Assembly: GCA_934394585.1 (NCBI GenBank)
Contig: CAKRQU010000001.1
Coordinates: 66,369 to 130,368, forward strand
Origin: an uncultured Eubacteriales bacterium
GTDB lineage: Bacteria; Bacillota; Clostridia; Oscillospirales; CAG-272
DNA length: 64,000 bases
Direction: 5' to 3'
Shown here one piece after another: positions 9,398 to 19,400 of the stretch. The translations under genes were made by a program, and so were the position numbers. Numbering within the stretch: the stretch's first letter is position 1; the number at the start of each line of letters is the position of its first letter. The notes below the pieces were generated by a model that was given only the letters and a program-made list of their open reading frames with translations, searched no databases and had not been told where the DNA came from.

Positions 9398-11989
9398 TTA
9401 TTTCGTCGTTACCATGAGTCCGTTTTCGTCCGCGGAGAGGCAGAACTGTGTGCCGGGCGCGGGATTGTCGGCGATAAGCTTTCTTGCTATGATCGTTTCG
9501 GCTTCGGACTGGATAAATCTCTTTATCGGACGTGCGCCGTAGATGGGACTGTAAGCCGTATCTATGATATAATCCTTTGCGCTGTCCTCCACCACGAGCC
9601 TGATATGCCTGTCGGCAAGTCTTTTTTCGAGATCGCGGAAGAGAAGCTCCACTATCTTGCCGATATCGTCCTTTGTCAGCGGTTTGTAGAATACTATTTC
9701 ATCAAGCCTGTTGAGAAATTCGGGACGGAATGTGCGGCGCAGCAGAGCATTTACGCCCTCACGAGCCTGCTCGTTTATTTCGCCGTCTTCACCGATACCG
9801 TCGAGAATGATATCGGAACCGAGATTTGATGTCATAATGATGACGGTATTTTTGAAATCGACTGTCCTGCCTTTGCTGTCTGTAACTCTGCCGTCGTCAA
9901 GCACCTGAAGCAGTACATTGAAAACATCGGGATGCGCCTTTTCCACTTCATCGAAAAGGATTACGCTGTAGGGACGACGACGGACTGCTTCCGTAAGCTG
10001 ACCGCCTTCATCATAGCCGACATAGCCGGGAGGCGCTCCGATAAGACGCGATACGGAATATTTCTCCATATATTCGCTCATATCTATTCTTATCATATTG
10101 TGCTCGTCGTCAAAAAGCGCTTCGGCGAGAGCTTTTGCCAGCTCTGTTTTGCCGACGCCCGTAGGACCGAGGAAAAGGAATGAACCGATAGGTCTGCGAG
10201 GATCTTTTATGCCGGCACGCGAACGCAGTATAGCATCCGCTACTTTGGATACGGCGGCATCCTGACCTATCACGCGGCGATGGAGTATATCATCGAGATG
10301 AAGCAGTTTGTCGCGCTCGCCTTCCATGAGTTTGGAAACAGGTACGCCGCTCCAGCGGGAAACTATCTTTGCTATTTCTTCTTCGCCTACGGAATTGCGC
10401 AGGAGAGTATTGCCCTCATCATTCTGCTCATTCTTTTCGGCTTCGGCGAGAGCTTTCTGCAGATCGGGCAGCTTGCCGTATTTCAATTCGGCGGCTTTTT
10501 GCAGATCATACATATTCTGTGCGCGCTCGATTTCGGCATTTGTTGCTTCTATCTGCTCACGCAACTTTGCCACTTTGTCGATGCCTTCCTTTTCGCTTTC
10601 CCATTTTGCTTTGCCTTCGGAGAATGTGGCGCGCAGCTTGGAAAGCTCTTCCTGTATCTCTTTGAGATGCTCGGCGGAGAGCTGATCCGTTTCTTTTTTC
10701 AGGGCGGCTTCTTCTATTTCGAGCTGCATTATCTTGCGCGAAATCTCATCCAGCTCTGTCGGCATGGAATTCATTTCCGTTTTTATCATGGCGCATGCTT
10801 CATCCACGAGGTCTATGGCTTTATCGGGGAGGAAACGGTCGGAAATATATCTGTTTGAAAGCACGGCGGCACTGATAAGCGCACTGTCGTGAATTTTCAC
10901 GCCGTGATAAACTTCATAGCGTTCTTTCAGACCGCGGAGAATGGATATTGTATCTTCTACCGTCGGTTCGGCTACCATTACGGGCTGGAAACGACGCTCG
11001 AGAGCGGGATCTGTTTCGATATATTTGCGATATTCATTGAGCGTGGTCGCGCCGATGCAGTGAAGTTCACCGCGGGCGAGCATAGGTTTCAGCAGATTGC
11101 CTGCGTCCATGGCGCCGTCGGTTTTGCCTGCGCCGACTATAGTATGGAGCTCATCTATAAAGAGGATTATTTTGCCCTCTGCCGCCTTTACTTCTTCGAG
11201 TACGGCTTTCAGACGCTCTTCAAATTCGCCGCGGAATTTTGCGCCGGCGATGAGCGCACCCATATCAAGCGAGAAAATCTCGCGGTTTTTCAGATTTTCG
11301 GGAACATCTCCGCGCACTATACGGATGGCAAGCCCTTCGGCGATAGCCGTTTTACCTACACCCGGCTCACCTATCAGGCAAGGATTATTTTTTGTCTTAC
11401 GCGAAAGTATGCGGATGACATTTCTTATCTCGTCATCTCTGCCTATCACGGGATCGAGCTTTTGCGCACGGGCGAGAGCCACGAGATCCTGACCGTATTT
11501 TTTCAGCACGTCGTATTTGCCCTCGGGATTGTCCGTATCGACGCGGACATTGCCGCGGATTTCGCGCAGTGCCGAGCAGAATTTTTCACGTTCGATACCG
11601 TAGTCGCGAAAGAGCTTCTTTACAAATTCGCTCGGTTTATCCATCATGCCGAGAATGATATGCTCTACGGAAACATAGCTGTCGCTCATGGCGTCGGCTT
11701 CTTTTTCCGCTTCGGCGAGGGCGGAAGCCAGCGTGGAATCCATATAAAGATTGTCACCGCCACCCGTCACTTTGGGCATAGAGGCTATTTTATTTTCGAT
11801 TTCATTTATGAGGCGGGTATTATCTGCGCCGCATTTTGCAAAAAGATTGGGCACCACGCCTTCTTTTTGCGAAACGAGAGCATAGAGCAGATGCTCTTGC
11901 GTCAGATTCTGGTTTGCATTGGAAAGCGCTTCATTCTGAGCCGCCTGCAATGCTTCTATACTTTTCTGAGTGAATTTTTGCATGTTCAT
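9398..11989 (-). CDS. clpB: ATP-dependent disaggregase ClpB
   Basis: This is a hexameric AAA+ chaperone that threads aggregated proteins through its pore together with DnaK. The 863 residues match ClpB, not the shorter ClpC. In order: Clp-N repeats (1-145), NBD1 with Walker A GEPGVGKT (about 207-214), the long coiled-coil middle domain (about 410-530) and NBD2 with [14 protein letters not shown] (about 605). The second Walker B region reads [16 protein letters not shown]. It lacks the IGL/F loop of ClpP-binding ClpX and ClpA. The ATG at 11989 has AGAAGGTG upstream. The gene is 41 nt behind the upstream reading frame with no promoter between, so they are probably cotranscribed. No CIRCE-type inverted repeat was seen. 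Confidence 0.96.
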   Translation of the reverse strand: MNMQKFTQKSIEALQAAQNEALSNANQNLTQEHLLYALVSQKEGVVPNLFAKCGADNTRLINEIENKIASMPKVTGGGDNLYMDSTLASALAEAEKEADAMSDSYVSVEHIILGMMDKPSEFVKKLFRDYGIEREKFCSALREIRGNVRVDTDNPEGKYDVLKKYGQDLVALARAQKLDPVIGRDDEIRNVIRILSRKTKNNPCLIGEPGVGKTAIAEGLAIRIVRGDVPENLKNREIFSLDMGALIAGAKFRGEFEERLKAVLEEVKAAEGKIILFIDELHTIVGAGKTDGAMDAGNLLKPMLARGELHCIGATTLNEYRKYIETDPALERRFQPVMVAEPTVEDTISILRGLKERYEVYHGVKIHDSALISAAVLSNRYISDRFLPDKAIDLVDEACAMIKTEMNSMPTELDEISRKIMQLEIEEAALKKETDQLSAEHLKEIQEELSKLRATFSEGKAKWESEKEGIDKVAKLREQIEATNAEIERAQNMYDLQKAAELKYGKLPDLQKALAEAEKNEQNDEGNTLLRNSVGEEEIAKIVSRWSGVPVSKLMEGERDKLLHLDDILHRRVIGQDAAVSKVADAILRSRAGIKDPRRPIGSFLFLGPTGVGKTELAKALAEALFDDEHNMIRIDMSEYMEKYSVSRLIGAPPGYVGYDEGGQLTEAVRRRPYSVILFDEVEKAHPDVFNVLLQVLDDGRVTDSKGRTVDFKNTVIIMTSNLGSDIILDGIGEDGEINEQAREGVNALLRRTFRPEFLNRLDEIVFYKPLTKDDIGKIVELLFRDLEKRLADRHIRLVVEDSAKDYIIDTAYSPIYGARPIKRFIQSEAETIIARKLIADNPAPGTQFCLSADENGLMVTTK

Positions 11990-12030
11990 AAAAACACCTT
12001 CTTTGCTGTTTTATTTATGTGCTTTGAAAA

Positions 12031-12660
12031 TCAACTTCTTATAAAGCTTTCATCATAGATTTTCTTCACTGCCGCGCAGGCATTTTCGGGATTATCAATC
12101 CTGCGGAAATATTCCTTCATGGCGCTGTCAAAAACCTTGATATAATCGGAAATCACTTTGTCGGCTGTCACGCCGCTTTCTCTTTTATAATATATTTTGC
12201 GGAAAAATCTGTCGCGTTCTATTTTGTATTCGATATTGCCGAGTTTTTCTTTTTCGGCGGATATCCATGCGCGATAAAAGCCCTGAACGGCGGATATCAG
12301 CGATTCGTTTTGCGTCCGCATTGAAACCCTAAGCTCGCCTATGCCTTCATCGCCTGCCGTTTTGTAAAGCTGAACACTGTAGCGCACCGTGGGATTATAT
12401 TTATATGTCAGTGCGGAGCGCAGATTCAGCATCGTATCGGACGGAGGCGCGAGCATCTGAAAATTATCTCCTACGCAGAGAATATTTTCTATGCTGCGGA
12501 AAATTTCGCTGAGGCGCATTTCCGGAGTTTTGTATGAAACGTAATTTGCGAGGATACTGTTTATCATGCCGGAGCGGCTCGTACCGTTTTTGTAGGCGAG
12601 AACGTCTATCGCGTCTACAATTTCATCTGAAAGAACGAGAGAATATACACTTTTTTTCAT
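12031..12660 (-). CDS. Ribbon-helix-helix-like protein, upstream partner of clpB
   Basis: I do not recognise the whole 209-residue protein. Its first 45 residues (MKKSVYSLVLSDEIVDAIDV, then a helix with GTSRSGMINSILANYV) have the strand-helix-helix layout of ribbon-helix-helix DNA-binding proteins. The remaining roughly 160 residues are charged and predicted alpha/beta with no transmembrane segment. A perfect promoter lies upstream, GGAGG precedes the ATG, and clpB follows after 41 nt with no terminator. An autoregulator of a stress operon is a reasonable hypothesis from position and N-terminal fold only. Confidence 0.75.
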   Translation of the reverse strand: MKKSVYSLVLSDEIVDAIDVLAYKNGTSRSGMINSILANYVSYKTPEMRLSEIFRSIENILCVGDNFQMLAPPSDTMLNLRSALTYKYNPTVRYSVQLYKTAGDEGIGELRVSMRTQNESLISAVQGFYRAWISAEKEKLGNIEYKIERDRFFRKIYYKRESGVTADKVISDYIKVFDSAMKEYFRRIDNPENACAAVKKIYDESFIRS

Positions 12661-12705
12661 ATCTGCCTCCTGTTTTATTATTGCGATTTCCTTATTACGG
12701 TAAAC

Positions 12706-12734
12706 ATTATATCACGGCTTTTATAATTTGTCAA
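12706..12734 (-). promoter_or_regulatory. Consensus promoter of the RHH-clpB operon
   Basis: On the minus strand TTGACA (12734-12729), a 17-bp spacer and TATAAT (12711-12706) lie about 45 bp before the start codon. This is a perfect sigma-A promoter. Confidence 0.8.
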
Positions 12735-12789
12735 GTACTTTATATAAATTGTTTTACAAATTTTATAAAAATTTTTGCGAGAGATTGGA

Positions 12790-13560
12790 TTTTTTTCAAA
12801 GGAAGGGAAGCGGGCGGCAGTCGCCCGTGGACGGGGGTGTACTTTTCTGTGAAGAAAAGTACCAAAAGTCAAAAAGAGGAAAGTATTAACTCCTGTCTCG
12901 GCGACGCCGACACACACGCTGCGCGTATGTGTCAATTCCTCTTTTAAACTCTTTCTTTGTCGCCTCGCGGCGACTCGTGCGAACATACTGCCCCGACAGT
13001 CCGACCATAGACTAAACCGTAAGTATGGTTCAGACCCCCGCTTAACTCGGACTTTTACCTGTTCAGACTTAATCTTTAGCCGCCTCAACTCGATGACCAT
13101 CAAGTCATGCTCGCTCCGTCGGAGTTTAATCTATAGTGGGAAGTGTCGCTGAACTTTCGGCGTGGCACCTCGCACCCCGTCGAATCTGCTCGCTTTTTGC
13201 GGCATGCTTTGTTCGCACGCGCGGTAAGGCTGATGATGTGATGAGAGATAGACAAAAACATTTTTGCTTTGCTATATACAGCACATACTTGCCGCGCATT
13301 ACTTCCCGCGGCTGACTCGACGGGGTGCGAGGTAGTTTGCAAAGGAGGGCGAGGAGCCTTCCTTTGATGACTTTTGCCGCGCTTTTGGTCATTCAAAAGC
13401 GCGACCACCGTTTCTCCTTACGGAGAAAAACTAACTTTTTCTGCGCTTTTACAAAAAGCGCGATCCCGTCCACGGGCGACCGCAGTCGCCCGCCCCCTCT
13501 TGGCAAAGAGAAACAAAGCACGGGCGGCAGACGCCACCCGCTTCTTTTATCCCCTCTTTT
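12790..13560. repeat. Palindrome-chain repeat, copy C
   Basis: This copy has the same orientation as copy A. It lies upstream of the RHH-clpB promoter and downstream of the asparaginase gene, so here it separates two codirectional units. It contains GTACTTTTC-TGTGAA-GAAAAGTAC near 12839 and the segment with the complement of the AAAAGAGGAATTGACACATA portion. The core ends are CACCCCGTCGA (13173-13183) and TCGACGGGGTG (13317-13327). GCGC-type hairpins near 13379 and 13440 and the GGGCGAC palindrome near 13473 follow. Reading frames within it are not supported. Confidence 0.9.
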
Positions 13561-13577
13561 CTGCGGGAAGAAAAGCA

Positions 13578-13611
13578 CACCGTTGTTTCCTTTTTCAAAG
13601 AAACAACGGTG
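13578..13611. terminator. Hairpin downstream of the asparaginase gene
   Basis: CACCGTTGTTTC (13578-13589) and GAAACAACGGTG (13600-13611) form a perfect 12-bp stem 12 nt past the stop codon of the minus-strand asparaginase gene. The T-tract on the minus strand is weak, so it may terminate inefficiently. Confidence 0.6.
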
Positions 13612-13623
13612 CACATAAATTTC

Positions 13624-14619
13624 TTATTTTGTATACGGCGTGATATCGTGGCTTATCGGCGTGTGAAAAAGCTTTTTGCGCACGGCGGGATCGTCGCTTT
13701 GCGCGAGGAGCCACATCAGCTTTGTCAGGCATGCCTCGGGCGTCATATCAAAAGCCTCCAATACACCGATGGACGAAAGTCCGCTTCCCACTGTATAAAC
13801 GGAAAGATCGGTGCCTTCACTCTGAACCTGCGTGGTCAGCACCACGAGTTTTCCTTTGTCGGAGGCGGCTTTTATTTCCGAGCGGAACGAATCGTCATAA
13901 TCGGGAAGCCCGCCCACACCGAAGGATTCTATCACGAGCGCATGATAGCGGGACAGCATAAAATGCAGCAATTCCGCATCCGTGCCCGGAGTAAGCTTCA
14001 GCAACCCGACAGAGATGTCGAGCCGGCTGTCAAAAAGCGTTTTTCCGCACGGAGACGGGCTGAAATAAAGCGCTATTCTGCCGTTTTGCACCGAGGCGAG
14101 CGGCGGATAATTCGGGCTGGAAAAAGCGGAAAAACTTTTCGTTTTCGTTTTGCATACGCGACTGCCGAGAAGAACACGCCCGCCGAAAACGACGAGTACG
14201 CCGCTCAGTTCCGGACACGCGGCGCAAAGAAAACTGTCGCGCAGATTTTGTTTTGAATCCGTGGTATCAAAACCGATGGGTTTTTGCGCACCGGTGAGAA
14301 TGATGGGTTTTTTGCTGTTTTGTATCATATATGAAAGAGCGGCGGCAGTGTATGCCAGTGTATCTGTACCGTGCGCCACCACAAAACCGTCGTAGCTGTC
14401 GTAATTTTTTATTATTTCATCGGCTATCATTGTCCAGTGGCGCGGCGTGATATTCGTGCTGTCCACGGTAAATAGCTGTACCGTATCCACATCGCATATA
14501 CGCGAAACCTCGGGAACATGGCGCAAAAGCCTGTCCGCACTGAGCGCGGGCGAAAGCGCCCCACACGATATTTCCGAAGCTATTGTGCCGCCTGTGCCTA
14601 TAAACAGAAGTTTTTTCAT
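13624..14619 (-). CDS. ansA: L-asparaginase, type I (cytoplasmic)
   Basis: This enzyme hydrolyses L-asparagine to aspartate and ammonia. The 331-residue protein starts KKLLFIGTGGTIAS, which holds the first catalytic Thr. It has the second signature VVAHGTDTLAYTAAALSYM (residues about 81-99, Thr-Asp-Lys triad region). The length, the absence of a signal peptide and the substrate loop fit the cytoplasmic type I enzyme. AAGGAATT precedes the ATG. The ybaK-like gene follows 20 nt upstream on the same strand, suggesting cotranscription. Confidence 0.92.
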   Translation of the reverse strand: MKKLLFIGTGGTIASEISCGALSPALSADRLLRHVPEVSRICDVDTVQLFTVDSTNITPRHWTMIADEIIKNYDSYDGFVVAHGTDTLAYTAAALSYMIQNSKKPIILTGAQKPIGFDTTDSKQNLRDSFLCAACPELSGVLVVFGGRVLLGSRVCKTKTKSFSAFSSPNYPPLASVQNGRIALYFSPSPCGKTLFDSRLDISVGLLKLTPGTDAELLHFMLSRYHALVIESFGVGGLPDYDDSFRSEIKAASDKGKLVVLTTQVQSEGTDLSVYTVGSGLSSIGVLEAFDMTPEACLTKLMWLLAQSDDPAVRKKLFHTPISHDITPYTK

Positions 14620-14639
14620 TTGTCAATTCCTTTTCGGAT

Positions 14640-15119
14640 TTATTTGCTTATTTTTGCCATGGAAAATTTTATTACTTTTGCAAGCTCGGTAATACTTGTT
14701 TCCACCTGCAAACCTATTCTGCCGCCGCTGAAAAGTATGCTTTCATGCTCTGCGGCGCTTTCATCTATCACCGTGGTGAAAAATTTTTTCATTCCCACAG
14801 GAGAGCATCCGCCGTGAATATATCCCGTGAGCGGCAAAAGCTCTTTTGATTTTATCATTTCCACGCTTTTTTCATGCACAAATGCCGCCGCGGCTTTCAG
14901 ATCCAGTTCCTTTTTCACGGGAACGACGAAAACATAATGCGCTCCCGATTTTCCCACGGTAACGAGCGTTTTGAAAACCTTATCCGGGTCCTGCCCCAGA
15001 ACATCCGCCACTTCCGTGCCGCTTATCGCCTGCTCGGATGAGTATGTGTGCGTGGTAAATTTTATTTTTCTTTGTTCCAATTGCCTTACGGCATTTGTTT
15101 TTTCTTCCGATGCTTTCAT
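14640..15119 (-). CDS. ybaK: Cys-tRNA(Pro) deacylase, YbaK/EbsC family
   Basis: This is a trans-editing enzyme that removes cysteine mischarged on tRNA-Pro. The roughly 159-residue protein has the YbaK fold. The N-terminal TNAVRQLEQRKIKFTTHTY precedes the core with DKVFKTLV and VPVKKELDLKAAA, which holds the conserved Lys of the family. GYIHGGCSPVGMKK follows near residue 105. I chose the ATG at 15119 because AAAGGCGG lies 8 nt before it; a GTG three codons earlier overlaps that site. It lies 20 nt from the asparaginase gene, and the HAD gene is divergent. Confidence 0.92.
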   Translation of the reverse strand: MKASEEKTNAVRQLEQRKIKFTTHTYSSEQAISGTEVADVLGQDPDKVFKTLVTVGKSGAHYVFVVPVKKELDLKAAAAFVHEKSVEMIKSKELLPLTGYIHGGCSPVGMKKFFTTVIDESAAEHESILFSGGRIGLQVETSITELAKVIKFSMAKISK

Positions 15120-15259
15120 TTTTATCACCGCCTTTTTACATATATTTTATATCATGTCGCGCGGAAAAAATCAATGATTTTTTTATTAAATTATCGCTTT
15201 GCGGCGAAATATATGATATACTGTACATATAATTACTAAGATTTTTGCGGGGGCTCTTT

Positions 15260-15955
15260 ATGGAGGCTGTTTTTATCGATATAGACAATACTTTGCTGGA
15301 TTTTGACGAGTATGTAAAGCAAACGATGGCGGCGGGTTTTGACAAATTTGCGCTGAAAAAGTATGAGCCATACATGTATGATATTTTTACCGAGGAAAAC
15401 AACAATTTCTGGCGTATGATAGAAAGAGATGAGCTTACATTTGAAAAACTCAAAAAAATCCGTTGGAATACGATTTTTGCGCGGCTCGGAATACAGTCTG
15501 ACGGGGAAATATTTGAAAAATATTTCGGCGACGCGCTGAACGAAAGCGCAATACCGGTTTGCGGAGCAAAGGAAATGCTGGAAAAGCTGAGCGAAAAATA
15601 TATTATCTGCGCCGCGAGCAACGGTCCGTATTTTCAGCAACTGCACAGACTTGAAAAGGCAGAGATGAAAAAATATTTCGATTATTTTTTCATTTCCGAA
15701 GATATAGGGGCTTCCAAACCGTCGCGCGATTTTTATGACCGTGCTTTTTCGCGGCTGTGCGACGGTGAAAAAAGAGAAATTCCGCCCGAAAACACGGTGA
15801 TGCTGGGCGATTCCGTGACATCCGATATGGCGGGCGGCGCGGGATATAAAATGAAAACGTGTTTTTATAAAAGAAGCGGAAATGCGGTATGCGATTTTGC
15901 CGACGCGTGCGTGTCAGACCTTCGCCGCGTACCGGATATAATAGATAGTTTATGA
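15260..15955 (+). CDS. HAD-superfamily hydrolase, YjjG-like
   Basis: This is a haloacid-dehalogenase-type phosphatase, probably acting on nucleotides or other small phosphates. The roughly 231-residue protein has motif I FIDIDNTLLDFD at its N-terminus (nucleophile Asp followed by the general acid). An alpha-helical cap covers residues about 15-95. Motif II is AASNG near residue 120, followed by the Lys motif (ASKPSRDFYDRAF) and motif IV MLGDSVTSDMAGG. The pattern is closest to the YjjG/YfnB pyrimidine-nucleotidase group. The ATG at 15260 has GCGGGGG about 7 nt upstream. The gene runs into repeat copy D. Confidence 0.88.
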   Translation: MEAVFIDIDNTLLDFDEYVKQTMAAGFDKFALKKYEPYMYDIFTEENNNFWRMIERDELTFEKLKKIRWNTIFARLGIQSDGEIFEKYFGDALNESAIPVCGAKEMLEKLSEKYIICAASNGPYFQQLHRLEKAEMKKYFDYFFISEDIGASKPSRDFYDRAFSRLCDGEKREIPPENTVMLGDSVTSDMAGGAGYKMKTCFYKRSGNAVCDFADACVSDLRRVPDIIDSL

Positions 15956-15984
15956 AAAGCATTTTCGGGGGTGTGATTTTCTTT

Positions 15985-16420
15985 AAAAGAAAATCGTGAA
16001 AAGAAGCGGGCGGCTGCGGTCGCCCGTGGACGAGGGCGTACTTTTGCGTGACCAAAAGTACCAAAAGTCATCAAAGGAAGGCTCCTCGCCCTCCTTTGCA
16101 AACTACCTCGCACCCCGTCGAGTTAGCCGCGGGAAGTAATGCGCGGCAAGTATGTGCTATAGATGGCAAATCAAAAATCTCAAGTCTATCTCTCCGCATA
16201 TCATCAGCCATACCGCGCGTGCGAACAAAGTATGCCGCAAAAAGCGAGCAGATTCGACGGGGTGGGTGGTGCCACGCCGAAAGTTTAGCTATGCTTCCCA
16301 CTGTAGACTGAACTCCGACTATGCAAGCATGGATTGCCGGACATCGAGTTGGGGCGGCTAAGGCTTAAATCTGAACAGGTAAAAGCACACCTTCGTCCCC
16401 TCGCAGGGACAAAAGCACCA
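15985..16420. repeat. Palindrome-chain repeat, copy D (shortened)
   Basis: This copy has the B orientation. It begins with a GGGCGGC/TGCGGTCGCCC palindrome and GTACTTTTG-CGTGAC-CAAAAGTAC near 16038. The core with ends CACCCCGTCGA (16111-16121) and TCGACGGGGTG (16254-16264) is complete. The next segment stops after about 100 bp at TCTGAACAGGTAAAAG, where copies B and E continue, so this is a 3'-truncated copy. It sits between a convergent HAD gene and the giant surface-protein gene. Confidence 0.9.
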
Positions 16421-16430
16421 CTTACAAAAA

Positions 16431-16459
16431 ATACGGGAAATCCATTGGATTTCCCGTAT
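16431..16459. terminator. Bidirectional terminator after the giant surface-protein gene
   Basis: ATACGGGAAATCC (16431-16443) and GGATTTCCCGTAT (16447-16459) form a perfect 13-bp stem with A-rich and T-rich flanks. It overlaps the end of the minus-strand gene region at 16462. Confidence 0.8.
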
Positions 16460-16461
16460 TT

Positions 16462-19400
16462 TTATTCGATATTAAAGGAATAAAGCGTTAAGCCCTCGCC
16501 CGGCTGCTTTACATTGCGCACTTCTATGAGCGATATTGTATACCCCGCGGGTATTTCGCCGATATTCATGCTTCCTTCCGCGGCGAGATAAAAACGCGCT
16601 ATCGTAGACGATGCTACGGCGGTTTTCCCCGACAATGTTTTAAATTCGGTGTCGGAAATATATCCGCCTGCCGTTTTTTCTATTTTCCACAGATATGATG
16701 AGCCTCTGTGCCTGTAGTCCGCGATATCGGGCGCTGATATATACGAAGAATAAATCAGCGTATTTCCGCTCCGCTCCACGGTACGCAGAGTGGCGGGATA
16801 CAGCGTGAAATCCTTTTTCGCGGGGGCGCCGTCGGCATAAATACTGCTTTGCGCCGCGCCGTAAGACGTGATGACGGGAGAAAAAGTGCTGCGCTTTTCC
16901 ATAGATATTCCGGAGGCGAGATATTCCATCGTACCGAAACGGAAATTGGTTTTGTTATTCGGCAGAGTCACCTGCATTATGAAAGTTTCCGAGGCGGCGC
17001 CCGCTCTCATATTGTCCGTGAGAGCCATGCCGTCATCCATGGAAGCAAAGAGCGCGAGCGCTATATCCTGTTGCTCCGCGGATGTGACAAATCCGCCCGA
17101 CCATATCGTTTTGCCGTCCTTTTTATAATAAATTCTCAGGCTTGTTCCCGCGGGGAGCGCGTGTGCAAACCGATAATTTATATTCGCCGGCGAATCTGTT
17201 TTCGTGCCGTAATTTACGGAATATTCCGCGCCGAAAACGCCGTCGGAAAGGAGCTTATCCGTATCAAATTCCACGATATCGCCCACGAAAAATCTGATAT
17301 TGTCCGCATATACCACCACATGGATACAACCCGAATCCGCTGTATACGCGGCGAGCGTTTCTTTATCGATGATATAGCCGTTTCCGTTTGCATCCGCGGA
17401 AAAGGCGGATGTTATATTTACATTTGTGCCGTCGGATTTCCTTATATATACGTCATATTCGGGTGTGCCCGCCCAATTTTCTTCCGATGCTATGCGGAAA
17501 GAAAAACCATGGGCGGTATCTATCGGCACTATCACATTCTGGAAAAGTCCCGAGGAAAATCCGGAAGAAAGCGAGATATTCTGCGGTGTTTCCGTAGTTA
17601 TGCTGTAAGTCCAGCGCGCATAGAAGCGAAGCGAGCCGCTCACGCGGTATGACGAATCGGAAAGCTCCGTAAATGATTTTCCGTATGCCCGCATGCTTTC
17701 GGCATAGTTTGTCATATACATATCGCGTAAAACAAATCCGTAGCGCGCGGAGGAGATATTTTCTTTCCATTCTTCCAGCTGTGCCGATTCTATATCGGAA
17801 AGAAGCGTGCCTACCGGCACTTCCAGCATATAGACGGTATTTGTGCCGAAATTTGAAAGGAATATCACAAAATAAGTTTTGCTGTAGGTCACATGTATTA
17901 TCACGTCGGCGCCCGCAGCATCTATCGCGGCGGTAAATTCACCGGGCAATTCCAGCCGATATTCGTCCGTCGTGCTGTCGATAAGCACTATCGACGCCGT
18001 ATATACATTCCCGCCCCATGATATTTTCATATCGGTGCTTTTGCCGTCCCATACGACGCCGGCTTTTTCCCCGCCTATGGTAAAGCCTATTTCGGGAAGC
18101 AAACCGTAACCTATCTGCGGTGATATTTCGAAATTGAATTCCGAGCCAGCCGCCATTTTTCGGTCGGATGATACATCCGCACCGGAAAGATTGAAAGAGT
18201 GGCTCACGGGATCTTTTACCAGTATATATGCAGTGGCGGAGATATTTTTGCCTATTACCGTACATACGATATCGTATTCCGATTTTTGGCCCGAGATAAC
18301 GAGCGAGCCGTTCGGCTTTACCAGATCCTTATCGTTGCTGCCGGTAGCCGTGCCGTGAAACTGCGTTTCCACTATATAGTTGCTGTAAAGCGGATATTTT
18401 CTTTGCACGGTGGCATCAAAACGCACTGTATCGCCAGGGGTATATATGAAATATTCTTTGCCGTTTATTATCTGCGTATCGAGCGGGGGCGTCATTTCAT
18501 TGGGAGTTATCGTTATGCCGGTGATATAGTTCGGTTCGTATTCTATTATCACGCCCTCTGTTTTGCCGCCCACGGTGAATTCCGCTATCATTATCACGGG
18601 GTTTTCCAGCGTATCCCATGCGCTCACAGTATACGATAAGTCATACGCGCCGTTTGTTTCGGCGGTAAATGCGAGCCTGCCGTTGAAAGCGGAAAGAAGA
18701 ACGCTGTTGCCCTTGGCATTCAGTATGGATTCTATTCTCGCCTCAGTACTGCCTGTAGCGAGACTGCCGTTTACGGAAACCTCGTAAAGCTTCATGTTCA
18801 CGGGGAAAGTCGTATAGGTATTTCCGTTTTCATCGGTGCCCGCGGGTAAAATTTTCACATATTTTGATGTGGCGGGATTTCCCACGCATCTTTTTATATA
18901 AGAATAATGCTCTGTGCCGCTCTTTGCGTAGTGCGCATAAAAAGCATCGGTATTTGCTTCGCTGAGCAGATCGCCCGCGCCGTTTTTCAGCACTGTTTCA
19001 AAACCGGAAAGGGAAGGCGAGCCTACCTTTATCGGATATGAGCAGAGGCGATACTGTGTGCCGTCGTTTGCCGTCACAAAGACAGAAGCGTTTGCTACGC
19101 CTTCGCCGACGCCGGTGGCGATATATTTTCCGTCTGCGGCGCTTATTTTCACTATGCTTTCATCACTGCTTTTTACCGTGATGGCGGCGTAATCCGAGCT
19201 TATTGTCGGATATATTGTGGCAGAGCCGCCGATATCGAGGGCAGCCTCGTCTGTTTTGTAGGCAATGAGATATATCGGCGCGCCCGTGATATCAGAATAT
19301 CTCGAGGCATTCAGATAAACCACGTTGGTGCCTGCCGTTTTGGAAACGAAAAAGTTGTTTTGCAGAATTCCGTTTCCGCCGCTCCACGGCGGATGACCTA

